This document shows positions 32,520 through 44,169 of a stretch of DNA of 64,000 nucleotides, one piece after another (the stretch's first letter is position 1; every line of letters begins with the position of its first letter). The stretch covers positions 1 through 64,000 of the forward strand of contig LATX02000242.1 of the NCBI GenBank assembly GCA_001466705.2. The letters are read 5' to 3'. A program made the translations under genes and the position numbers. This stretch comes from Moniliophthora roreri. Its lineage: Eukaryota; Basidiomycota; Agaricomycetes; Agaricales; Marasmiaceae. The notes under the pieces are model-generated. The model was not told the origin of the DNA, made no database searches, and saw only the letters and a list, made by a program, of their open reading frames with translations.

Positions 32520-35500
32520 CCGGTGTCAGAGGGGCTCTGTCCCATGGAGCATGATGTCATTTGTGATGTCGTTTTGTGTGCTTCGGGGTGGTGAATGCCA
32601 TTGATGGGTTTTCATCTTCTCCGCCAATACTCTACTTCTTGGCATCAACGGACAACTCGACCAGTCTCGAAGAGTTTCTTTGGAGAGCTCGTTTGGAAAC
32701 TCGTCAGCAAAATGCGCGGACCACAAAGCATGGTTTTCCCCGATGCAACTCGTGTCCCTGTTCCGGGCCCTTCAGCTTCAAGACTTGCATTTTTATACCC
32801 TCAATGATACATTCATGTGGCTTGTTGCTGCCTGGAGGGTACTTGAATGTCCGCATTCAAACATTTCGCACCGTTTGGACCTGCACGGGTCCCTTTGATT
32901 TGATAGCTTCGATGCGAGATAATCTTGGAAGTGGACATCTTAATTCAACAGGAACACGCGTATATATAGATACTCGGTGCTTTCCCATGGTAGTTGGTGA
33001 GCCATCCTGAGCCATTCATTTCCCTGAGTTTGTACTTCCCCGAGCCGGTTCCAGCAAATGCATAGACGGAATCTTGCAAGTGGGATAAGAGGGAGAAGCG
33101 GACCGATTCCGTGGCTTGCATTCACCGCTCTGTGTCCAAGTTTTTTCTCACTTGGATGGAGCACAGATGTCTAAAGTGATGGTGACTGGGGATATTGCTT
33201 TTTAGGTGGCAAGCAGCCTCACCCCCTGTAGTTCAATCACCCTGTGATCTGACAGTAATTCTGGTATACTACAGTGTCCGAGTCTTGTGTGGACAGTGGA
33301 CGAAAACTATCATTCATAGCATTCAACACCTATGACATGCCTCCATACATTCGATCCATTTCGTAGGTTATCCAAAATTCCTCTGGAGCTACTTATCCAC
33401 AAGCAAATCTTCCACCAGAATCCACCCGGGTTGAATCTCACCCAGACTGAGCGCTAATACTCGGGTTGGTCGACTCGCCATTGATCTGCAAGGAATTTGG
33501 GGGTACAGCACCCTATGAGTTCCAATACAAGCTTGCGGGCGTCTCCCGTGACGGAGTTCCCATGTCATGTTAGTGTTTGATCATGCCTTAGGTTTTTGCG
33601 TGTGTGTTTTCATCACTGCTTCATTCTGCGGCAACGACAAAACTCTTACCCAATGTTAGATCTTCCGGGACCAGCGGTGACAGGTTTAGATTTTCTGTTG
33701 AACATTAGCATGTTCAAATCTACGACATTATCAAACCCGTGCTCAACCTGATCGCATTGGTCCGGTTTCGTTCGTGCCTATACCATCACGATCTCAATAA
33801 CGAGCATTGGGAGTCGTTTCCGCCAAAAGAGCATAACGAGCGAAAACGACCAGGTCCGAGCCACCTTCGCGGGCCGTAATACATAATGTTGGAACTTCCG
33901 CAGAGGACAAAACAACCCCAAGCTTATCTGACTCGGAGTACAGTAATAGATAGTTAATTAATATTGGGAGCCATTGGAGAAAAACAGTTGACGTTGGGCG
34001 CCGTTGCAGTTCATTATATGCCAGTCAGCAAACCAGAAAGCGAGTACGTTATTATTACCAGAGAACAGATCCCGTACTTTCGTCCCAGGAGATGCGAGCT
34101 TGCGAGCACCCGAGTCGGGGCTCGTGGGGCTTTACTTAAATCCCTTCAGTTGTATGCTCTTGCGGAAGGTGCTGTTACGCTTTTTGTGAGCATCAAGACC
34201 GTGTTAGGTCAATGTGGATCGCTTACGCTTGCTCGAGATCGTCCTCGGCGAAAACTTGCTACCAGTGCTCGAGTTCATTCCAACCAAGTGAGAGATGTAT
34301 CACAGTTTTTCTTGAGCCCGGATTGCTTGACAGGCCGCTGAGAGTCGAGATACCCGGACTCCATGAGGCCGCCCGGTTCGCTCTTGTGGTTCTGCAGCTA
34401 GAATCAATAGCCAGGGTTAAATTATAAACTAAATCGTTATGAATACCGTCTCATGAACAGCATGACACCAGAAGACCTGTCAATGTCGAGTCGGTACCGG
34501 TAAGAGGTCGTGGGGGTACAGTATCTTTTCCAAATTGCCAAGTAAACCTGGCTAGTGCTCACCGCTTGACATCTTCCTCAACCAGGAACAGCATATTCCT
34601 TATTTCGTTCCAATCGCGAGGTCGCACGACCCACAAATAACTGATTTGAATCTCGGGACGGGCCTAAGTCTGTGGAATTCTCTTGTATAGTCTGTGCTAC
34701 GCACCTTTTCATATCCTTCATATCCTGAGCCCTCACTTCGCATCCAGAAGTTAATGAGAGCGGTAAATAAGAAACTGCACGGTCAAACTCGGCCAATTCA
34801 CGTAAGTTGCCTCCAGAAGTGCATTGGAGTCAGTACAGATCTGTGCAATCCGTCTTCTGCAGCCCGGTTCGAAAGTCAGATATATTGTCAGATGACAAAG
34901 AACTGGTTCACCTGCTTGTCGTCCAGCCTTCGGTTGGCACCTCGCAGACACCCGATGAAGACCCTTGATCTAGATACAAGCAACTTCAAGATACCAGGCA
35001 CGAAAACGCAGGAGGACAATGTGAGTAAATGGAGCAGCACCCGGCCAGCACACTTTCTCACCCGGCCATGCGAGAAGATGTGGACTTTCGTTCCAGCTGT
35101 CTAAACTATAGTCGTAGACCGCTTTTGATGACCAGGCATGTCCACAGTCGAAAAATGCGAAGCTGATCGGAGCTCGAGGCCCAATCAGATCCACCGGCAG
35201 CCCCGGGCCGCGGTACACGGTAAAACCTTTCCCGTGCGCTGCGCTTGTACACCATGAAACAGTTGTGAGGTGGACAGTCGTACATTAGATGAAGCTGCTA
35301 TTCTGAGCAAGTAATATCATCGACCGGAGAAGTCATGGAACAGTGGTCAGGGTCCGATGGCAAGTACGAGTCCGTTTTTCTGGCGAATCAACTTTCCCAC
35401 CCACCCTTCCATAATAGGAAAAGGAAGACGATCGTAACTAAACATGATCTTCTTGAGACGCGACTCCAATGAGGTACTGATTTTTTCGCGACAGTACAGT

Positions 35501-36194
35501 CGACTCTCTCGTAACCCATACACCTAATAATCCATACTCTCCCACACATTTGGGGCACCCAAAAACATTAAGTAATTTCGGCCGTTGAATGCTCCCTGAA
35601 AGCCCATACTTTCCTGTACCCCATACAGAATAAATGGTATGGGTTATGAGAGAGTCTGCAGTCAGGAACTCGTCTTCGGCCCGAGGCGTGTCAGAACAGA
35701 GATGATCGAATCTGAGCACGCCCCCTTGCACCAGAAGATTGGCGAAAACATAAAGAACAGACTACATTTTCGGTTCGACCTCACTACTCGCCACCCTTCG
35801 ACTTGATACTTAGCTCACTGGCATTCCGCAGGAAGGATGTTGAGGAACAGCTGAACTTTCGTCAGATATATATTCGCAGCAGGAGTACCACATCAAATTT
35901 GTTCACCGATCGTACGGTGTATTTGATCAGGCGGAACCTTTTCCCGTTTTTAGGCCAGCTCCGCCTTCGAACTCGTATCATGGAGCGTCAAGTTGAACTT
36001 ATGCATCATGTCTAAGTATAGCCTTCGATGGGCTTAAAACGATGACTCATTGACGCAGGAAAAATCGTCAAAGGTGATACACGGATATAGCAAAGAGACA
36101 TTCTATGACATCTAAATATCAGACGAATCCAGCACCGCGCCTCACAACAGACACGCCACTGAACCAATGTCATATTCCAAGGTCCCTTCGTTGG
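32520..36194. other. CpG-normal stretch without a recognisable gene
   Basis: Base composition changes here to that of host sequence. Several frames of 70-144 codons are open (for example plus 32576-33010, plus 34694-35104, minus 34970-35218), but none shows a domain I recognise or a convincing intron pattern. It may hold decayed or fast-evolving host genes. No counterpart exists in the left duplication because that copy runs off the window. Confidence 0.4.
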
Positions 36195-36648
36195 ATTCAT
36201 AACACACGGGTTATCAAATAATTGACAGTATGAGGTCGTTCCGTCTTCTTGGGACGAAATCCGAGAAAATATCATGTTGCTCTGGAGTTTGCTACCGGGC
36301 GCGAGTGCTGTGGGCCACCTAAAAGATTGTCCCCATGCTATGGTGTCCATGATTGTGCTCGGGCACTCGGATAATCATACATACTTCCATTTCAAACGGA
36401 TTGTTTGGGCTATGATGGATCTGGTTTTAGCTGGAATAAGACAGGCGCGTAATACGTGAAAAATGATGTCGAAAACCATGACAAGCTTTCACACTCGATG
36501 TGAGTCTATACTTTTATTCATGCCAACACCACAACAGGCAGACTTGAGACCGCGCTCGTTATCCCGTTTCCAGTGAGACAGAAGTCCAAATGTGTCGCTT
36601 TCAGGATATTTATATCTATCCGGTACCAGTATGGCATCGACAAATCAA

Positions 36649-37889
36649 TCATTTCTCAATTCTTGAAACTTTCCATTGCAAATCCCCGGCCTGGGAACAA
36701 TCGTGTCGAATGAGCAAATTTTCGGACGAAAAGCACTGCATGCAACGCTCGCATTCCCATTCTGTGCGTTTCCCATGCTGGGACACCTCGTGCCTGTACC
36801 GGTCGTGATTCCTAGAGAATAGTGCATCACACATGGTACACGGATAACGGCGCTTGCGCTTGGGACGATGGCTCAGCGTGTGTGTTTCGCGTGTGTATTC
36901 GCTGGTGAAGGAGCGATTACAGCCTGGAACTTTGCAAGGGAATAGACGTGGTCGACGACGAGTTGCGCGCTCGGCAGGTTGAGACACACGTTTTTCATGA
37001 ATATCGGAGTCAGGAGTTGTGGTCTCGAATGTCGATAATATGCTTTCGGTTCGATTGGTCGTGGAAAGTGCACCTGACAAGCTACTCCACGGTGTACTGG
37101 CCTTTGATTGGGTCAGTGGCTCAGAGCCAGGCACGGTTTCCTTTGTCGACGACGGACCCTCGGGCTGACCGCTTGGAAGAAGTGTGACTGACGGGCTACT
37201 CCAAGGTGTATGAGATGCCCTCGACTTGGGGAATGGTCCAGACAACACGATGGTCTTGCTTGTCGATAAGGCATCCGAAGTAAAGTCCATGTTTTCAATC
37301 TGACGGTCGCCCGCCAGGTCATAGCCTTGGGTCACACTGGTATCCTGTGGTAGCGGTAGTCCTGTCTGAACTACTTCATTTTTCTTGGTATGCGTTTCGA
37401 AGGATGAACATATAAACTACTCTTACCTACTTCGCTCATAAGTCCTTGGCTGCCATCCCGTTCACCATTGCGAAAGTGCGAAGCTATGAGGCGTAAGCCG
37501 TGTCTATACGGGACTAATTCGAGTGGCTTACTATCTATTTCCCGATGCAAGCTCGAGTCAGCATGCGAAAAGTATGGCTCTACAGCAGACACCGGTAAGG
37601 AAGATTATTGCGTATTATTTGTGTGCCGCTCACCAGGAGAATATGAGGTTGGGACATTGCAAGACCCGCTTCTGGTCACTTCTACGACTACGCCTCCTTC
37701 TGTCTCTCTGGACTTGAAGTGGAGGCTAGGCAAAGAGTTCGAATGATCACCATTGGCGGTGTGCTCGAGCGGCAATGGTTTGAGGGTGAAGGCCACTTCT
37801 TTTCCGGGGTTGTTGGCTGAAGGAATTTCGAGTACCAGCTGGAAATGAGCTAGGGCCTGCAAGGGGATATGTACAGACATAGTGTTCAA
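36649..37889 (-). CDS. C2H2 zinc-finger protein, three exons (right paralogue)
   Basis: The exons are 37634-37889, 37427-37579 and 36649-37370 on the minus strand, 376 aa. The introns have the same positions as in the left paralogue (GTGAGC...TAG and GTAAGA...TAG). A more upstream AG usable in the left copy (near 1422) is CGG here, so the shared TAG acceptor is preferred. All three fingers keep their ligands. Differences from the left copy are few and cluster at the C-terminus after the third finger, where the last dozen residues differ. The Ser/Pro-rich centre and the basic patches are retained. Both paralogues open, while the neighbouring dus3 copies are dead, suggests either selection or a recent duplication. 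Confidence 0.72.
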
Positions 37890-38879
37890 ATCGCAGACTC
37901 GACGAGAGCTCGCTTATGATCTTGACACTTCAGTCTTTCACACTTTGAGCCATCGTGTGTAATTTCTGCAACCGATTTAAAGCATCGCATTTTAAGAGCT
38001 GAGGTCAGCCTCAAAGGCTGGTGCAAAGAGGGACAATATAATTACTGTCCATCACCTCCATCACCATTGCTGTTATCCATGAAGCTTGTTTGGCAACGTC
38101 CCCGGGTTTCGAGTGTGTAAACCTATGACCTAGAGTCTTCGAGCGGATGCCTTGCCTCACTCCGACATAGTCAACTCCGTTGACACAAACCGATAGGATC
38201 ACCAGCCGAAACGCGCCGTGTTCTCGATGTACCTGGTAGTTCAAACCCTTTCTTCCATCCCAAATGTCATATCGCACAGCAGTACTTGCCCATCTTGTTA
38301 CGGGACCCCAGCGCTCAGCACGCACTATGACGAAAGCAAGTGGGAGCTAGTTAATAGTTATCCAAACCAGGTTGGGATTTCCTCACTTGAGAGGTCCCAT
38401 AATTGAGGTGGTTCTGCTTCAAAGGCTTCCACTCCTACCGCCCAAGTTAACGATGTTTAAATTAAATATTATGATTGCCATCAACGTCGAGTTCCTTATG
38501 TCGAGGACACCTGGTCGACGCGGGAAGAGTGTATAAGCACCGTTTTTTTTCCGGAAGTCTTGACCAACGGTTCAAACTCACGGGCCCACCTCGTTGATAA
38601 CGGAGTCATACGCCAGGGTAGCCGGCATATTGTGGAGCAGCATGACTCGCTCCCATCACTTTTTGCCTGGAGGAATGGTTCCTCAATGGTTCTGCTCAAC
38701 TCCCTCGCACTGAAATCTCTGGGCACTTGCTGCCCCTCACATCACCGTTTCCTTTCCGTTGCCATAGTTGTGTTGAGCCCGTGTCCCCGACCATCAACTG
38801 CAAAAGTCGCGTACTCGGCATGCTGTTTCCATCAGCTCTCTTGTTCGCTTCATAGCAACAGAACAAATACCTAATCGTC
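37890..38879. other. Spacer without a recognised gene
   Basis: This is the counterpart of 1725-2744 in the left duplication. It carries the diverged minus-strand frame 38011-38325. No function is assigned. Confidence 0.45.
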
Positions 38880-40106
38880 AGCTTTTAAAAACGTAAAAGG
38901 AAGACGACAAATGCATACCGATGCTGGAAACCCAACACTTCTCAAAGATAGCTCCTTGAAGCATTCAGACTTGGCGTATCTGTACCGAAATGCGATAGCG
39001 CATACTCGGCATACTGTCTTCGTTAGCTCTCTTGTTCGCTCTTCAGAAACGGAACAAATACTTATCTTCCTAATTCCATCCACCCTCCCGTGCACTGATA
39101 TCCCACTCTCTACACTCTTTGATCCCCGTGATATCCATATCCATGGGTTAACGAGTGCCCCGCAGCCGATCTACATTAATGCTTTCGAGAGATTCGCGAT
39201 AGGCTTGGTAAGAGAAGCAGTCGCCGTTTCCAAAGATGGGTATCGGCAGTACTAAACAAGGCACTTGAGTAAGACATAAGGAATGAAGCAGAAGTCGCAT
39301 CCATCGGCTTTCTGTTTCTCGCCGACCTGTACGGCCAATACGTAAAAGTATTTGATGTTTAAATGCCAATTGTCGTGAATAGCCTCGACACATTTATTAC
39401 TAGTCCCAGTCTGCTAGTTTCGTATAGCGTTTTTGTCGTGTTTGGCCATGCAACCAGTTCAGGTTTCTTGTCAGCTCCCCGTTCAGTACCAGAAACAAGA
39501 TGGAAACGCACTGTAAGAGCACCAATACCGTTTTCAACTTCCAAAAACAGTCTCGGCATTGTCTTATGTGCGGTATTCTTGCCGTCTTTGACTCCCGTAC
39601 GGAGTTTGACATTTCACGACGAGACATGCCGGTAAGGATCTTGGTTAGCTTGCCTGGTGCGTCTAGTGCTGTTTCGTGTTGTTAGATATGAGGACGAAAG
39701 GGGTGGACAAAGATGCGGAACGTACGTGCACTCCCATTACCGGTCTTGAACACTAAATCAATCGGACATCCGCAGTAAGTCGATGCCACCGTTTTGTTGC
39801 GCATTCTTCGTACAGAAATAACTAAAATCGCATTAGTACACAGAGATGGAATGAAAAGTAGCGAGGGCGCACGTACCTCAGCAGTAGGGACCAGTGCATT
39901 CAGCTTACTTCCCGCAACCTGCACTCCGAAGACCTTCTCTGAGGGATGTCTTCTCACCAGTGGCCACTCTTCCTTTGACTCACTTAGGAACGATGTCGCA
40001 AGCACCATCTCACGGCATGTTATGTCAGCACCATAGTCGACGCAGAATCTTCGGAACGGTAGGTTGCCTACTGTCGTGAGCGGTGCAAGGTAGGTCTTAC
40101 CAGTCC
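38880..40106 (-). pseudogene. Dus3-type tRNA-dihydrouridine synthase pseudogene, right copy (main part)
   Basis: On the minus strand the segments are WTGKTYLAPLTTVGNLPFRR (about 40100), VDYGADITCREM, GVQVAGSK, the active-site segment STYCGCPIDLVFKTG (about 39750; here IDLVF is intact, unlike the left copy), TRQKRYTKLADWD (about 39410), FGNGDCFSYQAY and a C-terminal FRYRY. A stop still follows LADWD, and the C-terminal frame is broken as in the left copy. The zinc-finger N-terminus is separated by the hAT-like insertion and mostly missing. Confidence 0.8.
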
Positions 40107-40132
40107 AGTCGAAGTAGGGGTGCCAACAGCTC

Positions 40133-42367
40133 GGTTCGCTCTGCGGCTTAATGGCTCGTTCCGGCTCTCGGCTTGAGCCGCTACAGGGGGGAGGGAAATT
40201 TTTTTTTTTGTACATGGGGTCGAATTTTTTTTGTAAGGACCGTCGCGGTGAACCAACCAACCACCGACTACCATATACGGAAGGTAGTTCACATGACATC
40301 ACTTTTTGGAAGGCGCTAAGTAGCAAGCACCTGACTAGCGCTGGTCCTCTTCCCCCTTTGCATTACAGTCATGGCAAAAAGTAATGCAATTCCATATTGG
40401 AGAATTTGTTCCCATCTGCCTAGGAGTGAGGTTCATTCCAGAGAAAGTCTGACACAAATTGATTTCTATGTGTTTTTTTTTACTGTTTGGGGAAGCTGAG
40501 GCACAGAATGTATGAATCCATTTAAAAAATGAGAAAAATGGACAATTGTGTTGAAGGTCTTTGTCAAACCACCAGTGATTTTGGCAGGCATGTGAAGGAT
40601 TTACTGTTTTAGGGATTGCATTACTTTTTGCCACGACTGTAGCTAGGTTCAGCGAAGTGCAAGCACAATATACCAAAGTCTGCAGTAGAATGTTTCAAAC
40701 TGTTTGTAAGGTTCATCTATATTATATTCTAGGTACAGGAGCCCAAGCAAGCAACTGCAAATCTCTAGAGATTGATATCTGCTAAGATCTAAGGATAGTA
40801 TGTGTATCCAAGGTGTAAGTTGGTTCAAGAAGGCATATAATGTAACCATATGATGGAGAACTCCCAGTTCTATACAGCCAAACCACCACAAACCCTTAAA
40901 ATACCTGTAAGTGAGCCTCAAGGACTATAGGTGGGCAGGAAACTGATCTGAACCAGCATCCAAAAGGCATATAGGAGCAAATTTAAGTCTTTCTGCTATG
41001 AAGGTGGTCATAAAAGAACCTTTGGTTACTGAGAAAGTGTTCAAACTTCGAAAAAAAATTGGCTCAAGAAAAATTTTTAAGCTGGCCATTGGGCAATCAA
41101 GCAACTGTCCCAGTGTTCTGGAACCACAGCCTGCCTCCTCCCTGAGCTGCTAAGCCAGTCAAAAATAAAATTCTGTAATTACTCACTTATATCACAACCA
41201 ATGGGAACTATTTAGCTTTAAATAACTCTTTGTCTACTCTAGCTTATTANGGTTCGCTCTGCGGCTTAATGGCTCGTTCCGGCTCTCGGCTTGAGCCGCT
41301 ACAGGGGGGAGGGAAATTTTTTTTTTTGTACATGGGGTCGAATTTTTTTTGTAAGGACCGTCGCGGTGAACCAACCAACCACCGACTACCATATACGGAA
41401 GGTAGTTCACATGACATCACTTTTTGGAAGGCGCTAAGTAGCAAGCACCTGACTAGCGCTGGTCCTCTTCCCCCTTTGCATTACAGTCATGGCAAAAAGT
41501 AATGCAATTCCATATTGGAGAATTTGTTCCCATCTGCCTAGGAGTGAGGTTCATTCCAGAGAAAGTCTGACACAAATTGATTTCTATGTGTTTTTTTTTA
41601 CTGTTTGGGGAAGCTGAGGCACAGAATGTATGAATCCATTTAAAAAATGAGAAAAATGGACAATTGTGTTGAAGGTCTTTGTCAAACCACCAGTGATTTT
41701 GGCAGGCATGTGAAGGATTTACTGTTTTAGGGATTGCATTACTTTTTGCCACGACTGTAGCTAGGTTCAGCGAAGTGCAAGCACAATATACCAAAGTCTG
41801 CAGTAGAATGTTTCAAACTGTTTGTAAGGTTCATCTATATTATATTCTAGGTACAGGAGCCCAAGCAAGCAACTGCAAATCTCTAGAGATTGATATCTGC
41901 TAAGATCTAAGGATAGTATGTGTATCCAAGGTGTAAGTTGGTTCAAGAAGGCATATAATGTAACCATATGATGGAGAACTCCCAGTTCTATACAGCCAAA
42001 CCACCACAAACCCTTAAAATACCTGTAAGTGAGCCTCAAGGACTATAGGTGGGCAGGAAACTGATCTGAACCAGCATCCAAAAGGCATATAGGAGCAAAT
42101 TTAAGTCTTTCTGCTATGAAGGTGGTCATAAAAGAACCTTTGGTTACTGAGAAAGTGTTCAAACTTCGAAAAAAAATTGGCTCAAGAAAAATTTTTAAGC
42201 TGGCCATTGGGCAATCAAGCAACTGTCCCAGTGTTCTGGAACCACAGCCTGCCTCCTCCCTGAGCTGCTAAGCCAGTCAAAAATAAAATTCTGTAATTAC
42301 TCACTTATATCACAACCAATGGGAACTATTTAGCTTTAAATAACTCTTTGTCTACTCTAGCTTATTA
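40133..42367. repeat. Identical 1117-bp direct duplication around a single N (41250)
   Basis: Positions 40133-41249 recur at 41251-42367. This is an unmerged contig overlap inside the hAT-like element. Confidence 0.9.
40366..40639. mobile_element. 274-bp Tc1/mariner-type MITE
   Basis: The TIRs are CAGTCATGGCAAAAAGTAA at the left and CAGTCGTGGCAAAAAGTAA at the right (reverse complemented), flanked by TA on both sides (40364-40365 and 40640-40641). It encodes nothing recognisable. The duplicate at 41484-41757 is the assembly artefact. Confidence 0.8.
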
Positions 42368-42621
42368 TTGAAGGCAATTGAATGGCAGTCTGAGTATGTT
42401 CTTGTTGATGCTAAGTGGGTGCCTAAGGGTCACAGCCACTGTCCATGATCCCCAGACTGGTTGATGCACCCTTTACTAAGCAGCTACTGAATTTCTGATT
42501 AGTGATGCATCAGAGGAATATAAGTGAGCATGAACAGTATATGAATTCTTGATAAACTCACTCATGGCACTCTGCAAAAAAAATATCAAAAAAAGAGCAT
42601 TAAGCCACTAGCTTGTGGCTG

Positions 42622-43546
42622 CACCTGCAAAAAGTATGTAGCATTATAATAGGGTTATAACCCTCATAATGCATTATGAGTTCCATAACCATTAGCAACC
42701 CTGTTATATGCCAAGTCAGATATGGTAACCTAGTTATAATGTAGTTGTAACATACTATAATAATTACAAGTTCCATAATAATTATGATAAGTTGCAATGC
42801 CATTACAACCTAAAGACAATGTTACAACTACATTACAACCCTACTGGACAGTAAATAGATACCAAATCCTTATCAGAATCACTATTAAAATGGATTAAAG
42901 TGTATTTAGCTGTTATAATGTATTTTGACTATTCAGATCGGAGACAAAAAGAAATAAAATCCATTCATTGCAACCTCTGAGTCAAACCCACAACCTTATG
43001 GTAGATTAGTCAGCAGCCTGGTAGCTGCTGGGTGCTCAGAACCACTGTACCACTGTGCCACATAACTATAAACACACACAGTGCATTATACCCTTTTACT
43101 AAAAGACCTATCTTCAAAACATTTTATTCTACCCACACTGGCTTATCATTTATTGATTAAAAATCAGTTTCATTATAAACATAAATAGGTGTATCTAATA
43201 ATAAAGCCTTGTTACATTGTCATGTTGCATGGGTTTTTATATGCTGTTGCACTAAGAACTTTACTTATATTTGAAATTGTGTTATAATGTGCATGTACTG
43301 GGGTTTTAACTTGTTGTAATGACTCTATGTGGGTTGTAATGTGGTTGTAATGTGGCTATAATGTCAAATAATCCTTCCAGACAGTTGTAATGTAGTTGTA
43401 ATAGGGTTGTAAGGCAGTTAAAATATTTCAATATATTGCAACTAGGCTACAATACACTTAATATCTAGCTGGATTTATTATCATATGTTGTAACCTTTAT
43501 AATCCTGTTGTAAGGATATTATAATGTAACATACTTTTTGCAGGTG
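42622..43546. mobile_element. TIR element rich in GTTGTAATG/TTATAATG motifs
   Basis: The ends CACCTGCAAAAAGTATGTA and the reverse complement of the right end (CACCTGCAAAAAGTATGTT) match for 18 of 19 bases. TGGCT occurs next to both ends (42616-42620 and 43547-43551), with one extra base at the left. Much of the interior consists of diverged GTTGTAATG units in both orientations. It contains a tRNA-like module on the minus strand (42978-43052). Confidence 0.7.
42978..43052 (-). repeat. tRNA-like module in the TTATAATG element
   Basis: The minus strand has A-box-like TGGTACAGTGG (43042-43052) and B-box-like GGTTTGACTCA (42978-42988). About 150 bp around it, including a TTATTTCTTTTTGTC tail, resembles the plus-strand module at 44094-44169. 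It looks tRNA-derived (SINE-like) and is not a functional tRNA. Confidence 0.55.
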
Positions 43547-43606
43547 TGGCTTATGGCTTTTAGCTAAGCTGAGCTGAGCTAAGCTGTTGGCACCTCTAAG
43601 TTGAAG

Positions 43607-43706
43607 CAATTTTTCTTGAGGTACCTGGTGCAGGAGGTGTTGATGCTGTCTGGTGACATGGGTTTGTGTGATTGGATTGTAGAAGGACATGGTACTGCAT
43701 CAGCAA
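43607..43706 (-). pseudogene. Dus3 pseudogene fragment beyond the hAT-like insertion
   Basis: This 100-bp piece matches 3968-4063 of the left copy (minus-strand linker between the zinc fingers and the barrel). Almost every CpG of the left copy is TpG or CpA here, in contrast to the main part of the right copy at 38880-40106. It is cut at its far end by the next TIR element. Confidence 0.8.
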
Positions 43707-43788
43707 AATGGACACCTAAATATAATAAATTATAATGTATTTTGCTGATTTTAATCCATTATAATAAATTAAAATAAAGCAATGCTAT

Positions 43789-43789
43789 N
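43789..43789. other. Single-N gap in a TIR element
   Basis: One N inside the AT-rich element 43701-44440. The flanks are ATTAAAATG-type repeats, so the assembly is unreliable here. Confidence 0.85.
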
Positions 43790-44093
43790 CATTAAAATGA
43801 GACTAGTGTTATTATAATTCATTAAAATACAATAAAATGGGATGGTATTATTATAGTACATTAAAATGCAATAAAATGAGACAGAGTTATTATAATGTAG
43901 TAAAATAGATTGTAACAGAGGCAATCAAAACAGTGCATTTTTATGCCTTCCAGAGGACAGGGAGAGGACTCTATAAAATGAAGGGAAGCTTTTGGTTGGG
44001 GATTTGATCAATAGAAACAGCAAGGGGGTGGAGATAGGTCTTTTGAGTAAGGGGATATATTGCACTATGTGTGGCAGTAAGTATATGGCACTG

Positions 44094-44169
44094 TGGTACA
44101 GTGGTCTTGAGCACCCCGTGGCTGCCGAGGTTGCTGACTAATTCACCTTGAGGTCAAGGGTTCAACTCA
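44094..44169 (+). repeat. tRNA-like module (A and B boxes)
   Basis: A-box-like TGGTACAGTGG (44094-44104) and B-box-like GGTTCAACTCA (44159-44169) are spaced as in a tRNA with a long variable arm. The downstream TTATTTCTTTTTGTCCCTGA is shared with the module at 42978-43052. Pol III transcription is a prediction. Confidence 0.55.

Larger units (their letters stand above)
36195..40114. repeat. Segmental duplication, right copy
   Basis: This is the direct repeat of about 1-3960. It ends at the 8-bp target duplication of the hAT-like element (40107-40114) and continues beyond it at 43607-43706, where the match to the left copy (about 3970-4063) resumes. Confidence 0.9.
40115..43598. mobile_element. 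Non-autonomous hAT-like element inserted in the dus3 pseudogene
   Basis: The left end is TAGGGGTGCCAACAGCT and the right end, reverse complemented, is TAGAGGTGCCAACAGCT. The 8-bp flanks are AGTCGAAG (40107-40114) and AGTTGAAG (43599-43606), differing by one CpG transition. The intact left copy of dus3 has AGCTGAAG there without insertion. TAGGG-type ends and an 8-bp duplication are typical of hAT. Subterminal GGCT/AGCT-rich motifs are present at both ends. No transposase is seen. About 1.1 kb of the apparent length is the assembly duplication, leaving about 2.37 kb, which itself holds two nested elements. Confidence 0.8.

Noticed and set aside
32576..33010. 144-codon open frame on plus in the host-like block
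   Set aside because: No recognisable domain, and overlapping frames on both strands are equally open. Not called as a gene.
42978..44169. Functional tRNA genes at the A/B-box modules
   Set aside because: The modules lack a closed acceptor stem and are embedded in TIR elements. SINE-like or tRNA-derived is more likely.
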